Positions 34,368-45,652 of a stretch of 64,000 nt of DNA are shown one piece after another. The stretch covers positions 85,928,198-85,992,197 of the forward strand of contig OV277859.1 in the NCBI GenBank assembly GCA_922989275.2. The letters run 5' to 3'. The notes beneath the pieces are model-generated. The model was not told the origin of the DNA. It was given only the letters and a program-made list of their open reading frames with translations, and made no database searches. A program made the translations under genes and the position numbers. The stretch comes from Gari tellinella (lineage: Eukaryota > Mollusca > Bivalvia > Cardiida > Psammobiidae). Within the stretch, counting starts at the first letter, position 1. Every line of letters begins with the position of its first letter.

Positions 34368-35374
34368 ACTTACAAATGTTAAATAGTAAAACGGCAAGAT
34401 GCCAGATAAAAGATACTAAATTTCAGAAACAAAATTACATCTATGATCTTTGAACAACACACTTATCACACTTGATCAAGTATTGATTGAAAGAAACTTC
34501 TGTTCATTACAGAATGTTACATGAAGAAACTGTGTGTTAAATTAACAAACCTACATCATGTGCTTGCCAGTGTTACCTGGTATGAGAGTCTGTTGTATAT
34601 TTTGTTGGTGTTTTGTGAGTTATACATGTTGTGTATGATAATTTGAGCATTTCTACAGCTGAACATTTGTTTTCAAATCTTGTGTTCATCGACAAGTCAT
34701 TGAAGAAATCGAGATATTAAAGCCCAGATGCCTACTAATGCAGGAGAAAGTAATTTTAGAAGGCTCCCACTGGAGCTTTCTGCATTTCTTTTCTATTGCA
34801 TTAAGCTTCGACCTGTCTTCAAATGTCCATCATATATCTTTTGAAAGATAGCCTAACACATTTAAACACAGTTTTGATTAGTTAATATTATTTTTGATCT
34901 GACTGAACAAAATTGATTTCAATTTTCTGAACATTAATGTGCGAAATCGCTTTGATTTTGCAAATTTTGGTCTATCACATTGTATGTACAGCTCGGCCTG
35001 TTTACATCGGCCATTCAGTTAAGCCTTGAGATCTCAAAAACAGCTTGGCTTAATGCAGAAGCATTTAACTGCTACCTTTACATAAAGGTTTTCAATTCAA
35101 TTATCTGAGTTGCCATTTATACTAGGTATTACTGTATTCCAAATTTAGGACGGAGTAGGTTTTTGTTTACTTATATATTAGTGTGTAATTGGCATACATT
35201 GTTAACTTTTTTAGATCTTTTTTGTAAGTTGCAGAAGTTTTTGGTTTGACTGATTGTGTGTACTTGGTATAATTGAGAACCTCGGCTGCTCATATTGTTT
35301 TAAACTGCCAGTAAGAATGTTATACTGTCAAACATGTGTCGAGCGACCACTCTCTCAAGAAGCATAGGATTCTC
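34368..35374. other. no gene seen
   Basis: AT-rich. A worn core-II-like hairpin (GGAGAAAGTAATTTTAGAAG ... GAGCTTTCTGCATTTC) is at about 34740-34800. Confidence 0.45.
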
Positions 35375-35626
35375 TTAACCCTTTCCCCAATAGAAGCGAC
35401 TTTTAAAGTATTTAATTTATTCTTCCACTGAAGAAAATAGTTCCAGTTTATACCCTCACAAACAATTACCATTACAAATATTTTATACAACCTAGCAGAT
35501 TTTAGCTTGAAGCAAGCTGAAAGTAAAGCAGAATGTGCCTTAAGGCACATTCTGCTTTACTTTCAACCTGCTTTAAGTGGTCACATGTCTTAAATACTAG
35601 ATATAGGCTATGAGGTAAAAGGTTAA
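35375..35626 (+). mobile_element. family C MITE
   Basis: TTAACCCTTTCCCCAATAGA ... GCTATGAGGTAAAAGGTTAA. Hairpin GCAGAATGTGCCTTAAGGCAC. Confidence 0.92.
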
Positions 35627-35629
35627 AAC

Positions 35630-35735
35630 AGATGTCAGCATGATGCAAACTAAAAGTAAAGTAGAAAGCTCCTATAGGAGATATCTTGTTTACTTTTGTC
35701 CTGCATTAAGTGGTCACTTGTGTTTTAAATAAAGA
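35630..35735. mobile_element. family E fragment
   Basis: GTAAAGTAGAAAGCTCC / GGAGATATCTTGTTTAC hairpin followed by GCATTAAGTGGTCACTTGTG; ends not recognisable. Confidence 0.45.
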
Positions 35736-35915
35736 ATTCATTTTGTTTGAGTGGTCGCTTTACGCACGCTTGACTCAGTGTCGCGATAATGCAGCAACAC
35801 ATGTTGGTATGGTCTGTTTGAAGTATTATATATGTATTTATTATTGTGAAATGGGAAAATTCTGTGTTAACCAACAATTCAGTAGAACAGTATGAAGATC
35901 TTTACAAGAGTCTGC

Positions 35916-36160
35916 TTAACCCATTACCCCATAAATACGCCTTTTAACGCCTCTTGTTTATTCATTCATTGAAGAAAATAATTCCAATTTACCCAATTAT
36001 AAATATGTACCTTAAGAAATATTTTCTATAATCTAGCAGAGTTTTGCTTAAAGCAGACTGAAAGTAAAGCAGAATGCGCCCTAAGGCGCATTCTGCTTTA
36101 CTTTCAACCTGCTTTAAGTAGTAACTTGTTTAAAAAAATAGAAACCGGAGAATGGGTTAA
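35916..36160 (+). mobile_element. family C MITE
   Basis: TTAACCCATTACCCCATAAA ... CCGGAGAATGGGTTAA, hairpin centre GCGCCCTAAGGCGC. Confidence 0.92.
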
Positions 36161-37000
36161 TGCACAATAAAGCTAAAAGCTTTAAGCCTTTCTGCATTAA
36201 CTGCCACTTGTTTTAAGGACTTTTCATGCTACTTCTTTTGAATGGTTTGTTAACACAGATTTAACTGATGCCTGCATAATTTGTATGAATGGTTTGTAAT
36301 GAACGATTTAAAATGACAAATTTTCATTGAAAGATAAAAATAAAAGAAAATGTTGAAATACTGGCTTGTTCTGTTGTGGTTTTGGTGCCAAAAAATGAAT
36401 TGTCAACTTGAGTTGTTTCACTGGATCTTGGCGCTGCTCCAAATATAACGTTATACATTTTGCTATATTTAGTGTTACAAGAAAAAAAAAAGTTGTTTTG
36501 ATGGTAAATAATTTACCTTCAGCAAGATACAGTTTACTTGTAGCAATAGTTGAAACCATCCAGATGAAATACTGAGTAAGCTGGTAAAAGAATGGTTGCT
36601 TTACAAAAGTTTGCCAATATTTGTGTACCATATAAAATCAAATTAACAATCTAGATCAAAACCCTGCATGTGTCATTCATTGTTTGAGAACATTGTTGTA
36701 GTGGTAGCAAGTGCTTACCCTTTGCGTGTGACCCAGTGACCTTTACATCGGGACTAAATAAGCTTGACCTAGTTCTGTCAGGCTGATCATAATTATAATA
36801 ATATACATTATATTGTACATCTACACCATAGCTGGGGTTATTATAGACAACACTGCTCTAAATCGCCCGAACAAAACCAGTATATAATTCCTTGAAGAGG
36901 CATATTAATCTAAAATAAACAGTTTCGTCTCCACGTTTGACGTGCATTAACTGCCTTTGAATTCTACATTCCTACGTTTCATATTGAAATTGTATCTATA
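36161..37000. other. no gene seen
   Basis: AT-rich. A minus-strand frame at 36308-36631 is low-complexity and unsupported. Confidence 0.45.
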
Positions 37001-37004
37001 TATT

Positions 37005-37195
37005 TGAAGACAGGTGGTCACTTAAAATGGGTTGAAAGTAAAGCAGAATGCACCTTACGCCGTAAGGCGCATTCTGCTTTACTTTCAGCTACAATCTGCT
37101 AATATATAGATACTTTTTCTTATGGTGTATGTTCATACTGTATAAAATATTATTTTCTTCAGTATAGTAGAGGATAAAATTAAAGGCGCTGGTTA
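37005..37195 (-). mobile_element. family C MITE, left end lost
   Basis: GAAGACAGGTGGTCACTTAA ... hairpin CACCTTACGCCGTAAGGCGC ... GGATAAAATTAAAGGCG ... GGTTAA. Confidence 0.82.
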
Positions 37196-37480
37196 ATAAC
37201 AAGACTGAATGTTTCTCACGTCTCGAGCCGCTTGAAGAGTTTTTAATTTATTCTGGCCCACAGGTAAAGTACGATATATCACGTCATATTTCATGTCATG
37301 ACAAGTACTATATGTGGCAAGTTGTCGTTCACAATGTCGTCTGCAGGAAAATACCGCCTAACAACATACTAACTGGGCCTTACATTGTCCTAGCGCCCCA
37401 TCATATTACTTGATTTGATGCTGAATGGTCACACGGTGTCATATTTTGAAAGATCCGGGGGAATAATGTGTTTTTCATTA

Positions 37481-37668
37481 CAGTAAAACCTCTCTATTAC
37501 GACCAATTCTTTGTGTTTACGATAGGTGACTGCTTAAAGCAAGGTGACAGTAAAACAGAAAGCTCCGGAGCTTTCTGTTTTACTGCCACCTTGCTTTACG
37601 ATGTCAGCTATCTTTTATACAACAATTAGCCTTTATTTTAGTGGTCGTAATAGAGAGGTTTTACTGTA
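37481..37668. mobile_element. family E MITE (Tc1/mariner-like, TA)
   Basis: CAGTAAAACCTCTCTATTAC ... AATAGAGAGGTTTTACTG flanked by TA. Core-II hairpin CTTAAAGCAAGGTGACAG ... CTGCCACCTTGCTTTA with centre AGAAAGCTCCGGAGCTTTCT. Confidence 0.93.
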
Positions 37669-37699
37669 TTCTATGTTCTCCTTACCCTAATTGACTGAC

Positions 37700-37870
37700 A
37701 AATAGCAATTACACAGGCTAAATCCAAATCAGACGCGGAGTAACTCAGTGTCTGATTTGAATCTAGCCTGTTTGAAATCCCTTAAGATTTTCAATCAGCA
37801 ATTATATAATAATCTAAAACTGATTATTTTGCAGACGACCGATTTCGAACAGACGGTATTATTATATACA
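37700..37870. mobile_element. core-I hairpin remnant
   Basis: ACACAGGCTAAATCCAAATC ... GATTTGAATCTAGCCTGTTT with AGACGCGGAGTAACTCAGTG centre, then GCAGACGACCGATTTCG. The terminal repeats are not clear. Confidence 0.6.
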
Positions 37871-38733
37871 TGTAGTTTGGTGAATTACCTGGCGCACCTT
37901 CGCCTGATCAGTCGGTCGTGAGGGGCTTGGTATCGCATGAGCCGAATAACATTAACATAAACATTGAGAACACAAATATCGTACGATCCCCGTGGCATTT
38001 GACCTATACGTAAATATCGTCCGTTTCACAGCAGCCGTCTGCTGAATACACGGGGCGGTCAATGAATTGTTTAAACCTTTCTGAAATGATGTATAATAAT
38101 TCAAAACTCAAATTAAATTCTGTTTCATGCTGGGAATACGAAGTTGAATCGAAACAGCTTGGAAATTGAGATAAATCGGTGTTAAATTACTTCAAGGAAG
38201 TTAGCCAATAGGAAAGCTGTCGTCGCCATTTACGATGACGCGATCGATATGAAGACGTACTTGTTGGCAAATATTTGAATGGTCCGATCAACAGAAACAT
38301 TCTTGATCAGGTCACAACGGTCAACGAAGGTGTGTCACCATTTACTGCCCGGTCAAATTGGTTTGCAAACAGATTGGGTTCTGCATGCTCTCTGGATCCA
38401 AACTAGCTGACACGAGACGTAACGACTTCAGATCTAGATCTAAACTGCTTGACAGTCTGATGCATATATATGCGGCGTCTGATCAGAGTTTAAATGGTTT
38501 GCTGATGGAAGTTATTATATAAAACAAAACGAAAATGAAGTTAAGAACAGGCACATGGAAAATGTACTAATCCAATATATAATTTTTCCACGCAGTGCAA
38601 ACGGATTAAGCAAAAGAATAAAATCTAAAAGCTACCGTGTTTTGAATATGTTAACGATTAATTTTTAACTTGAGTGCCAAAGACTTTGGCGTCTGATCTG
38701 GAGCCAAACTGTTTGTAAAACACATAGCGTTCA
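37871..38733. other. no gene; scattered hairpin debris
   Basis: Pieces of core-I arms (GCAAACAGATTGGG, CGGCGTCTGATCAGAG, CTTTGGCGTCTGATCTGGAG) at 38361-38510 and 38660-38720. No coding signal. Confidence 0.5.
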
Positions 38734-38924
38734 TACATCTCTACTACGACCACTGCAAAATTATGTTAATTATGAGGTGTTTAAACATGTAACTGCTTAA
38801 AGCAAGATGACAGAAAAAACAGAAAGCTCCTTCAGGAGCTTTCTGTTTTACTGTTACCTTGCTTTAAGCTGTCACCTGTCTTTTATACCATCTAGAGGAC
38901 TTGTTTTCCCCTTCGTACACGGTA
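38734..38924. mobile_element. family E MITE, left copy of tandem pair
   Basis: CATCTCTACTACGACCACTG ... ACCTGTCTTTTATACC. Hairpin AACAGAAAGCTCC / GGAGCTTTCTGTTTTAC. The right terminus runs into the next copy. Confidence 0.75.
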
Positions 38925-39127
38925 ACACCTCTCTATTACGACCTCTAGAAAGAGGTCTATTTGAGGACATTAAAGACAGGTGGCAGCTTAAAAGCAAATG
39001 CGAACGTAAAACAGTGAGCTCCTAAAGGAGCCTCCCGTTTTACATTTACCTTGCTTGAGACAGTTATGTGCCATAAACACCTGGTAATTAACACACTTTA
39101 GTGGTCGTAATAAAGAGGACTTACTGT
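38925..39127. mobile_element. family E MITE, right copy of tandem pair
   Basis: GTAACACCTCTCTATTACGA ... AGTGGTCGTAATAAAGAGG, ending GACTTACTGTA. Its hairpin is worn (GTGAGCTCCTAAAGGAGC). Confidence 0.78.
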
Positions 39128-39311
39128 AAATTATTGTGGTTTCAACAAGTGCATTCCATGCATGCGAGGCTGACGTTATTAGCCCCTGGGCTTAGCTCTG
39201 GGGGAAAAGGTATGTTCGAGTGGTTCTATCATGCACTGTTACTGCACAATGATGCAATATCCCGGCTTACCTGGCATACGGTCACTCCACGGTATAGCGA
39301 ACACTCGTGTA

Positions 39312-39583
39312 CCTCATTAGTCCATAAATACGTCTTTTTACGCCTTTAATTGATCACCCATTAAAGAAAATAGTCCATTCTATACAGTCATGAATATGTA
39401 CTGTAAAAAACAAAAATATTTTCTTTTTCCTAGTAGATATAGTATCTCGAAGCAGGTTGTAAGAAAAGCAGAATGCACCATAAGCCACATTCTGCATTAC
39501 TTTCAGCATGCTTTTAATTGCTTTTTAAGTGCCAGCAGCCACCTGTCTTCAAAACTAGAAACAGACTATTGTGAAATTGGCTA
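39312..39583 (+). mobile_element. family C MITE, worn
   Basis: TTAGTCCATAAATACGTC ... AACTAGAAACAGACTATTG. The hairpin is imperfect. Confidence 0.75.
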
Positions 39584-39850
39584 ACAAATCTGGATATCCC
39601 CAAGAATATATAAATTATGACTGTTTCCGATGTAGAACTGAAGAATTGCAGAGTCCCTGTAGGAGTTCTCTGATCTTGGTTAACACTGTTTGCATTGAAC
39701 AAGTGTACACTGTTTGTAAATGATACCTGTAGTCTATACACGACACTTTAGGATTTAATGTGTAACTAATGCAGGTCAAGTGTAATGCAGAAAGCTCCTT
39801 TATGAGCTTTCTGCATTAACTGTGTCATGGATTAAACCAACATACACAAG
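39584..39850. mobile_element. hairpin fragments
   Basis: A worn core-I right arm (GAGTTCTCTGATC ... AACACTGTTTGCA) at 39650-39695 and a core-II-like hairpin (TGCAGAAAGCTCC / GAGCTTTCTGCATTAA) at 39775-39825. Confidence 0.5.
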
Positions 39851-39987
39851 CCAACTGGCAAGTATATAATTGAGCCGCGCCATGCAATGACAAAACCTGC
39901 TTTATTGCATTGCAAACAGTGCAGATCAACGCCAGTCGCCGCGTCTCTGTTTGACACCGACAATTATCTAAAGCATTGACAGTATTA

Positions 39988-40022
39988 TAGACATAGACAT
40001 AGACATAGTTTATTTGGTAACA
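39988..40022 (-). repeat. (ATAGAC)n retroposon-like tail
   Basis: ATAGACATAGACATAGACAT then AGTTTATTTGG. Read on the minus strand this is CCAAATAAACT followed by (ATGTCT)n, like the 3' tail of a LINE or SINE. Confidence 0.4.
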
Positions 40023-40472
40023 TATACACATAGTATCTCGTTACATCAACATATATAAATCAAACTGTTTATATACGGTATTTGGCAGTGTAGACCAAAC
40101 TCATATGTACATTTACAGAGTCTGGGATGACAAAGATGCTTAGTCTGTACAAGGTTGCAATGCAATTAGGCATGTTTTTGTCATGGCACGGCTATATTAT
40201 GGTTGGTAAACAACTTTTACTTGCAAGTGATATATCAGATGTTCGGCAAGAGTAACGATGCATAGCAGTAGGAAGTGCTTGAAAGTAATGTTCGTCATAA
40301 ATATGAATATAATTTTAAAATTTATGAATCGTTTTATTGTAAGTGAAGTTGGAAACATCTTTATCTTGATACAATCTACATATGCACCGGGTATTACATC
40401 TCGCATGGTTAGTCTTTATTACTGTGTTTTGCACCAGATCAATGGCGGGTGAAGCTTGTACTATTTGAAATA
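40023..40472. other. no gene seen
   Basis: Open frames of 60-70 codons on both strands overlap and match nothing. Confidence 0.45.
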
Positions 40473-40690
40473 CAGTGCACACTCACTACTACGACCGCTA
40501 AAACGAAGGCTGATTGATTGTATAAAATACAGGTGACGGCTTAAAGCAAGGTGATAGTAAAACAGAAAGCTCCTAAAGGAGCTTTCTGTTTTACTGCCAC
40601 CATGCTTTACATGTAAGCAGTCACCTGTCGTAAAAACTTATGAAGTTATAATTAACATAATTTAGTGGTCGTAATAGTAAGGTTTTACTC
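40473..40690. mobile_element. family E MITE
   Basis: CAGTGCACACTCACTACTAC ... GGTCGTAATAGTAAGGTTTT. Hairpin CAGAAAGCTCCTAAAGGAGC. Confidence 0.88.
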
Positions 40691-40877
40691 TAATATAAAA
40701 ACCAAAAGGACGGGAAATCAGACTCGTATTGTATACAGTTTGTATCAGTGTCTGATCAAGGCTAACATTGGTCCACATTTACTCTTTAAAACAAACAAAC
40801 AAAACAACCAAGCATCTATAACGATCACTTACTTACGCAGCATCTGATCAGAATACAAACTCATTGCAAACGCGCTT

Positions 40878-41130
40878 TTAACCCTTTCCCTTATAGAAGC
40901 GACTTTTAGCACATTCATTTTATTCATCCGCTGAAGAAAATAGTTCCAAATTATACCGAAATGAATATGTGCCATATTTAATACTTTCATTATTATAGCA
41001 GTAAATAGCTTAAAGCAGGCTGAAAGTAAAGTAGAATGCGCCTTAGGGCGCATTCTGCTTTACTTTCAACCTGCTTTAAGTAGTCACATATCTTCAATAC
41101 TAGACACAATGCTATCAGGTAAAGGGTTAA
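40878..41130 (+). mobile_element. family C MITE
   Basis: TTAACCCTTTCCCTTATAGA ... GCTATCAGGTAAAGGGTTAA. Hairpin centre GCGCCTTAGGGCGC. Confidence 0.92.
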
Positions 41131-41435
41131 GCGTCACTGAGAGTGAAGTGTTAATACAGTCTGTTAAAAGTTTTAAACAGAAAGTCCTTTCTGCCTTTCT
41201 TTCAGCCAGCGTTAAATAGCAATATTTATTATATACCTATCGATGATTTATAGAGATTTCTCAGTCAGATAAATTTCATATTCTTCACAGTTGATATCAT
41301 CACTAGTGATGATATCACTTTTACAGTGACGATATCATTTTTGTGACGTCATGTCACACTATCTTTTGTGACGTCGTACGTAAACAGTTAACTTTGTGTG
41401 TTTTCTCAGTAAAAAGTGTCATTAAAATGAATATT
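41131..41435. other. palindromes, no gene
   Basis: Perfect palindrome GATATCATCACTAGTGATGATATC-like segment (24 bp, 41291-41317), followed by repeated TGACGTCA/TGACGTCG motifs (41342-41385). Confidence 0.6.
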
Positions 41436-41650
41436 ATAAATAGAATTATCAATTCCTTTGGATAGATATGAAAAGTATTATCACTTGAATGGGTTGTTAT
41501 CTGGTTAAAAATCGTCATGCGGACTCGTTTTTTAACCAGATAACAACCCCAAGTCGTGATATATAGAGGATAATCAATTTCTTGGGATTGATATGAAAAA
41601 ATATATCACGAGAATGGGTTGTTATCTGGTTAAAAACGAGTCCGCAAGAC
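41436..41650. mobile_element. foldback element with GGTTGTTATCTGGTTAAAAA arms
   Basis: GAATGGGTTGTTATCTGGTT occurs directly twice (41488, 41613) and once inverted (AACCAGATAACAACCCC, 41535). GATAGATATGAAAAGTAT and GATTGATATGAAAAAATAT blocks are also duplicated. Confidence 0.65.
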
Positions 41651-41845
41651 ACAAACTTAATGCAGACGACAATATTTCCAGTAGGTCCTTACTTCACGGT
41701 AGGGTACGAATTAATCTAAATGTTTTACACATCAGCGAATCGTCACGCATCTGATGTTCTGATCAACAACATTTTTATAATTCAAATAGTGTACAACAGT
41801 ACTTGTTTCAGCGACCTTCAAAGGAAGGGACATAGACAACTTTTA

Positions 41846-42090
41846 CAGTGGAGAAAAATTCTTTCCCAATAAACGCGTTTACGCTAACACTGTTATTTCC
41901 CATACAAACAGTTTGGAGCCAGATCAGACGCCGGGTAACCCGGCGTCTGATCAGGCTCCAAACTGTTTGCCACCAAGATAAACATGAATTATCAGAATTG
42001 TTCAAAAGTTGTACTTTTCTACGTTTTAGTGTTTTGCGTTTGCGTTTCGTTTGCGTTTAAACGGGAAAGAATAACGTTTTCTCCACTGTA
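41846..42090. mobile_element. family A MITE
   Basis: CAGTGGAGAAAAATTCTTTC ... TAACGTTTTCTCCACTG next to TA. Core-I hairpin at 41909-41971 (centre GCCGGGTAACCCGGC). Confidence 0.92.
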
Positions 42091-42598
42091 CGAAACGTGA
42101 CAGTTCAGCGGAGGAAAGAATTAATGCAGACATATCTGCATTACCATTGGCCTGCATTAAGGAACCACATGCCGTTAGACTTGGTCAGCCATGCTGCCTC
42201 AATGAATGACTGCATAAAAGTTTCATTCAGTATCCCGAGTCCTTGAAGTTCGTTATATCGTTTGGGGCCAATTAATGCCACTATTCCACACCGACTACGA
42301 ATCCCACGAATTGATAAATGCTGTGATTCGTGGGGATTCGTGGAGTTCGGCATTTCTTTCTATCAAATTCGTGGCCCTCTACGAATCGGCTACGAATCGG
42401 CTACGAACGAGTTAAGACTATTCGTGGGGATTCGGCTCGAATCTTACGAATACTGTCAAGAATTCAGTACGAGTTGCAAGAATCCACTACGACTACTGCA
42501 CGAACGCTAAGAATTAGTTACGAATGTGCCGAATGCATCTACGAATCAGCTACGAATGAAATTTGATTCTTGACGGTTCGTGGGATTCTTGAAGGTAT

Positions 42599-42931
42599 GT
42601 AGTGTTCCCTCCCTGCAACGGCCGTCCTAACCACGGCTCCCTCCTTACAACAACACTTGTCGTTGTTTTCCAACCAAAAACAAATATGTCCAAGCTTTCA
42701 CGCCTGCATGCTATATTGTTTGTTTAAAATTGTTGGCTGCTGTTTTTCTCAAAGTTACATAATAGACATTTGGCGTGTGACAAACAGCTTATATCCAGAT
42801 CAGACGCAGCGTAATTCGGCATCGGATCTGGATTCAAATTGTTTGCAAATGTAAGCCAATTCCCCTCCCTATAACTACTCCTTCCAACAACGCACAAATG
42901 TTGTCCCCCATTGTGAGAGGGAGCACTGTAG
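42599..42931 (+). mobile_element. family B MITE inside the TACGAATC element
   Basis: TAGTGTTCCCTCCCTGCAAC ... GTGAGAGGGAGCACTGTA. Core-I hairpin 42780-42847 (GCAGCGTAATTCGGC, imperfect). Confidence 0.88.
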
Positions 42932-43171
42932 TTCCCGTTTCAACTCGGGCATCAGTCCAAAAATGGACTTTTAAGATAGAGCAGCCGTGGCACTGGATTT
43001 GGAACTGGCGTATCAACGCTAGCTGCATGCTAATACATGTAACAAGAAGATATCCCGCAGAAGAAGGGAGAGATCCACAAGGTGCTAGGTTAGACAGTGG
43101 CTGACTCCATCTAGAACGCTAGAACATTAGCTTAGTGTGGAAGATGAGAATACCTTTACCATCTTCAGTGT

Positions 43172-43515
43172 TCACACTCTACAACGGCCCTCCAAACAAC
43201 GACCCCCTCCGTACAACGACCCTTACGGCAGTTCCCCAAACATGACAATTACGTTTAACATTGTTGCTGCTGAAATATTGACTGCTTAAAATTATCGTCT
43301 GTTGGTTTTCTCAAATTTACATATTGGACATTTTGATGACGAGTGACAAACAGCTTGAATCCAGACCAGACGCCGTGTTACTCGGCGTCTGATCTTAATT
43401 CAAGCTGTTTGCAAATGTAAATCAAGTCTTAAGTTTCCCTCCCTATAACGACTCCCTCCGAACATATTGTGTGTGTCCCATTGAGTGTCGTTGTATAGAG
43501 AGGGAGCGCTGTATG
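43172..43515 (+). mobile_element. second family B MITE inside the TACGAATC element
   Basis: CAGTGTTCACACTCTACAAC ... AGAGAGGGAGCGCTGTA. Core-I hairpin 43347-43411 (GCCGTGTTACTCGGC). Confidence 0.9.
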
Positions 43516-43975
43516 TAAGAATGCCAGGATTATAGGTCAGTCATCCATGCAGAGGAGGGACACTCACGTGAGACCAAATATATATACGGGAGTGAAGCTG
43601 GCATTGACTCTCAGACTCCTGGCTACAGGAGAAAGGTATCAAACTAGTACTCACGAATCCCACGAATGAGTTAAGAATACCACGAACGTCAAAAAAGCCG
43701 TTTACGAATCCTACGAATCAGCTACGAATCCTACGAATGCACTACGAATTTGTTACGAATTAACTACCCATTGTTCCATTCGTGGAGGTCTTGGCCAAAA
43801 CTTTGAACAGCTCAAAACTTTTGCCACGAATCCCCGACCGCTCACGAATTGCAAGAATCGACTACGAATCAGGTAAGAACTCCACGAATCTGTTAAGAAT
43901 CAACTACGAATCCTAGCGTTTTCCAATTCGTAGCGATTCGTGGGATTCGTAGTCGGTGTGGAATAGGGGCATAAT

Positions 43976-44215
43976 GTGCCATGTTTTTGCGTCTTATAAA
44001 AACAGTGTACATGTACATATGAAATGTACACGTGACCTATGCATATAGTATAGAACCTGATCAGAGGGCTCTGATCAGCATTAGCACTGTTTGTCATTTT
44101 GCAATATATTGTAAAAACAAACAAAAAAAACAAAACCACACACACATAAAACCAACAACTCATTGGATATTTCGATTGCCCATTTGAAGTTTCAGGGGAC
44201 ATTGGAAGTTACAAA
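43976..44215 (+). mobile_element. family D MITE, worn
   Basis: AACAGTGTACATGTACATAT ... AGAACCTGATCAGAGGGC / TCTGATCAGCATTAGCACTG ... AAGTTTCAGGGGACATTGG. TTAA ends are lost. Confidence 0.65.
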
Positions 44216-44889
44216 TTGTTGTGTACTTTTGTTTTGAATTATAAGAGTTTACATATTTTGACAGAAGATAGATCGATGCGAATATATATAAGTTTGGAAC
44301 CAGATCAACGTGTATAGTGCCTGATATGGATCCATACTGTTGGTAGGCATTAGCGCTTACAATAAAACATGTATAAAGCGACTGCTATAATGTAGTCTAT
44401 TGATATTTAGGACAGATGGCGGCTTAATGCAGGAAAAAGCAACACAAAAAGTTCCTTTAGGAGCTTTCAGCATTAAGATGTTACCTGTCATATAAGCCCT
44501 AAATTATTAATATATGAAGTTTTTACCGTTGCTTGTTATAGAAATATAGGTTTGACTATTTATATTATATTAACTGTTTGAATCAAAGCTTCGTAGCCTA
44601 ATGTTTCTGCTTTTAGTCAACCGTTATCGCAGGAATCATGGATAAGTTAGTCAGTTACCCCATCCCTGATCAAACATCCTGGCCACCTTGGGTTTTTTTG
44701 TTGTTGTTTTCTTTCCAAGAAAGTATTTCTTAAAGAAAACCCCCTCCCCATCCATCTATTTCAAAATCTTATTTCTTATGCAACAAACTGGATTTTGAAA
44801 TTTTCCACGTGATCGGACTTTAACTTGTGTTTTCAACTATTCAACAGACACTCGTGATAAGCGTATTGGTATTAACCATGATCGTGCTA
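44216..44889. other. no gene; core-II debris
   Basis: AAAAAGTTCCTTTAGGAGC hairpin at about 44440-44475 and GTTTGGAACCAGATCAACG half-arm at 44292. No coding. Confidence 0.45.
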
Positions 44890-45120
44890 AGCGCGACTTG
44901 GCTAACATTTGCAAACAATCTGGATACAGATCAGACGCCGCGTAACGCGGCGTCTGATCTGGATTCAAATTGTTTGTCACTGATATTCAGCTTTTCTTCG
45001 GTTTAAAAAGCATAGAACTAAATTTGATTTTTATCGCAAACGATATTTTTTGAAGCAGACGACAATTCAGCATGATAAAGATTAACTTCTTTACCGCCAA
45101 GTATTCGTCTGCTTTAAACT
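44890..45120 (-). mobile_element. core-I element (family B/G-like)
   Basis: GCAAACAATCTGGATACAGA ... TCTGGATTCAAATTGTTTG with perfect centre GCCGCGTAACGCGGC (44911-44977), then GAAGCAGACGACAATTCAGC. Terminal repeats unclear. Confidence 0.7.
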
Positions 45121-45652
45121 TTAAAGTAACCGAGCACTTGTTTTTCTCATAATTGAGATTTAGGCCTTTATTAGAAGTTACATCGATAGGAGCGTCAATG
45201 AGTTTAGATCCTGATCAAACGTGGAGTTTCTTGGCGTCACAGTATTCAACCTCTTTGAAAATACCAGAACATTGGGGTTAAGCAAGATAAGGGGTTGAAG
45301 TGCATGACGGATGAAGAATTGCAATGGCGGATCTCCTATTTGAAAGCCCAATCTTTGACCTACCCTATAAAAGCCTGATCAACAGCACAAAGTTGTACTT
45401 GGTCACAAACGGTGCAGACCCAGACACGGCGTCTGGTCGGGCTCTGTACTCTTTGGAATTGTATTATTACTGATATATGTATAGCGCTAAAGCTTCACCG
45501 ACTTACTGAAACCGTAGCTCTGCTCATGGAATGCTACAAACGATGACTGCCAGGTGTAGAATACATTTTGGGATGTATTATGAGTGTATCGTAGGAATGA
45601 AGGCATTTCTTCAGAGATAAATATTATGCTTGTGGCCTTGGCAAATTAAATA
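45121..45652. other. no gene seen
   Basis: Only faint core-I debris (GTTTAGATCCTGATCAAACG at 45200; CGGCGTCTGGTCGGGCTC at 45427). Confidence 0.45.

Larger units (their letters stand above)
42272..43975. mobile_element. 1.7-kb TACGAATC-rich inverted-repeat element
   Basis: TGCCACTATTCCACACCGAC at the left matches the inverse of GTCGGTGTGGAATAGGGGCA at the right. Both flanks consist of short degenerate repeats of TACGAATC / CCACGAATC and their complements (42290-42590 and 43650-43945). The middle carries two family B insertions (42599-42931 and 43172-43515). No transposase is visible. Confidence 0.75.

Noticed and set aside
40197..40452. Overlapping frames on both strands of 64-69 codons
   Set aside because: AT-rich low-complexity peptides without family resemblance.
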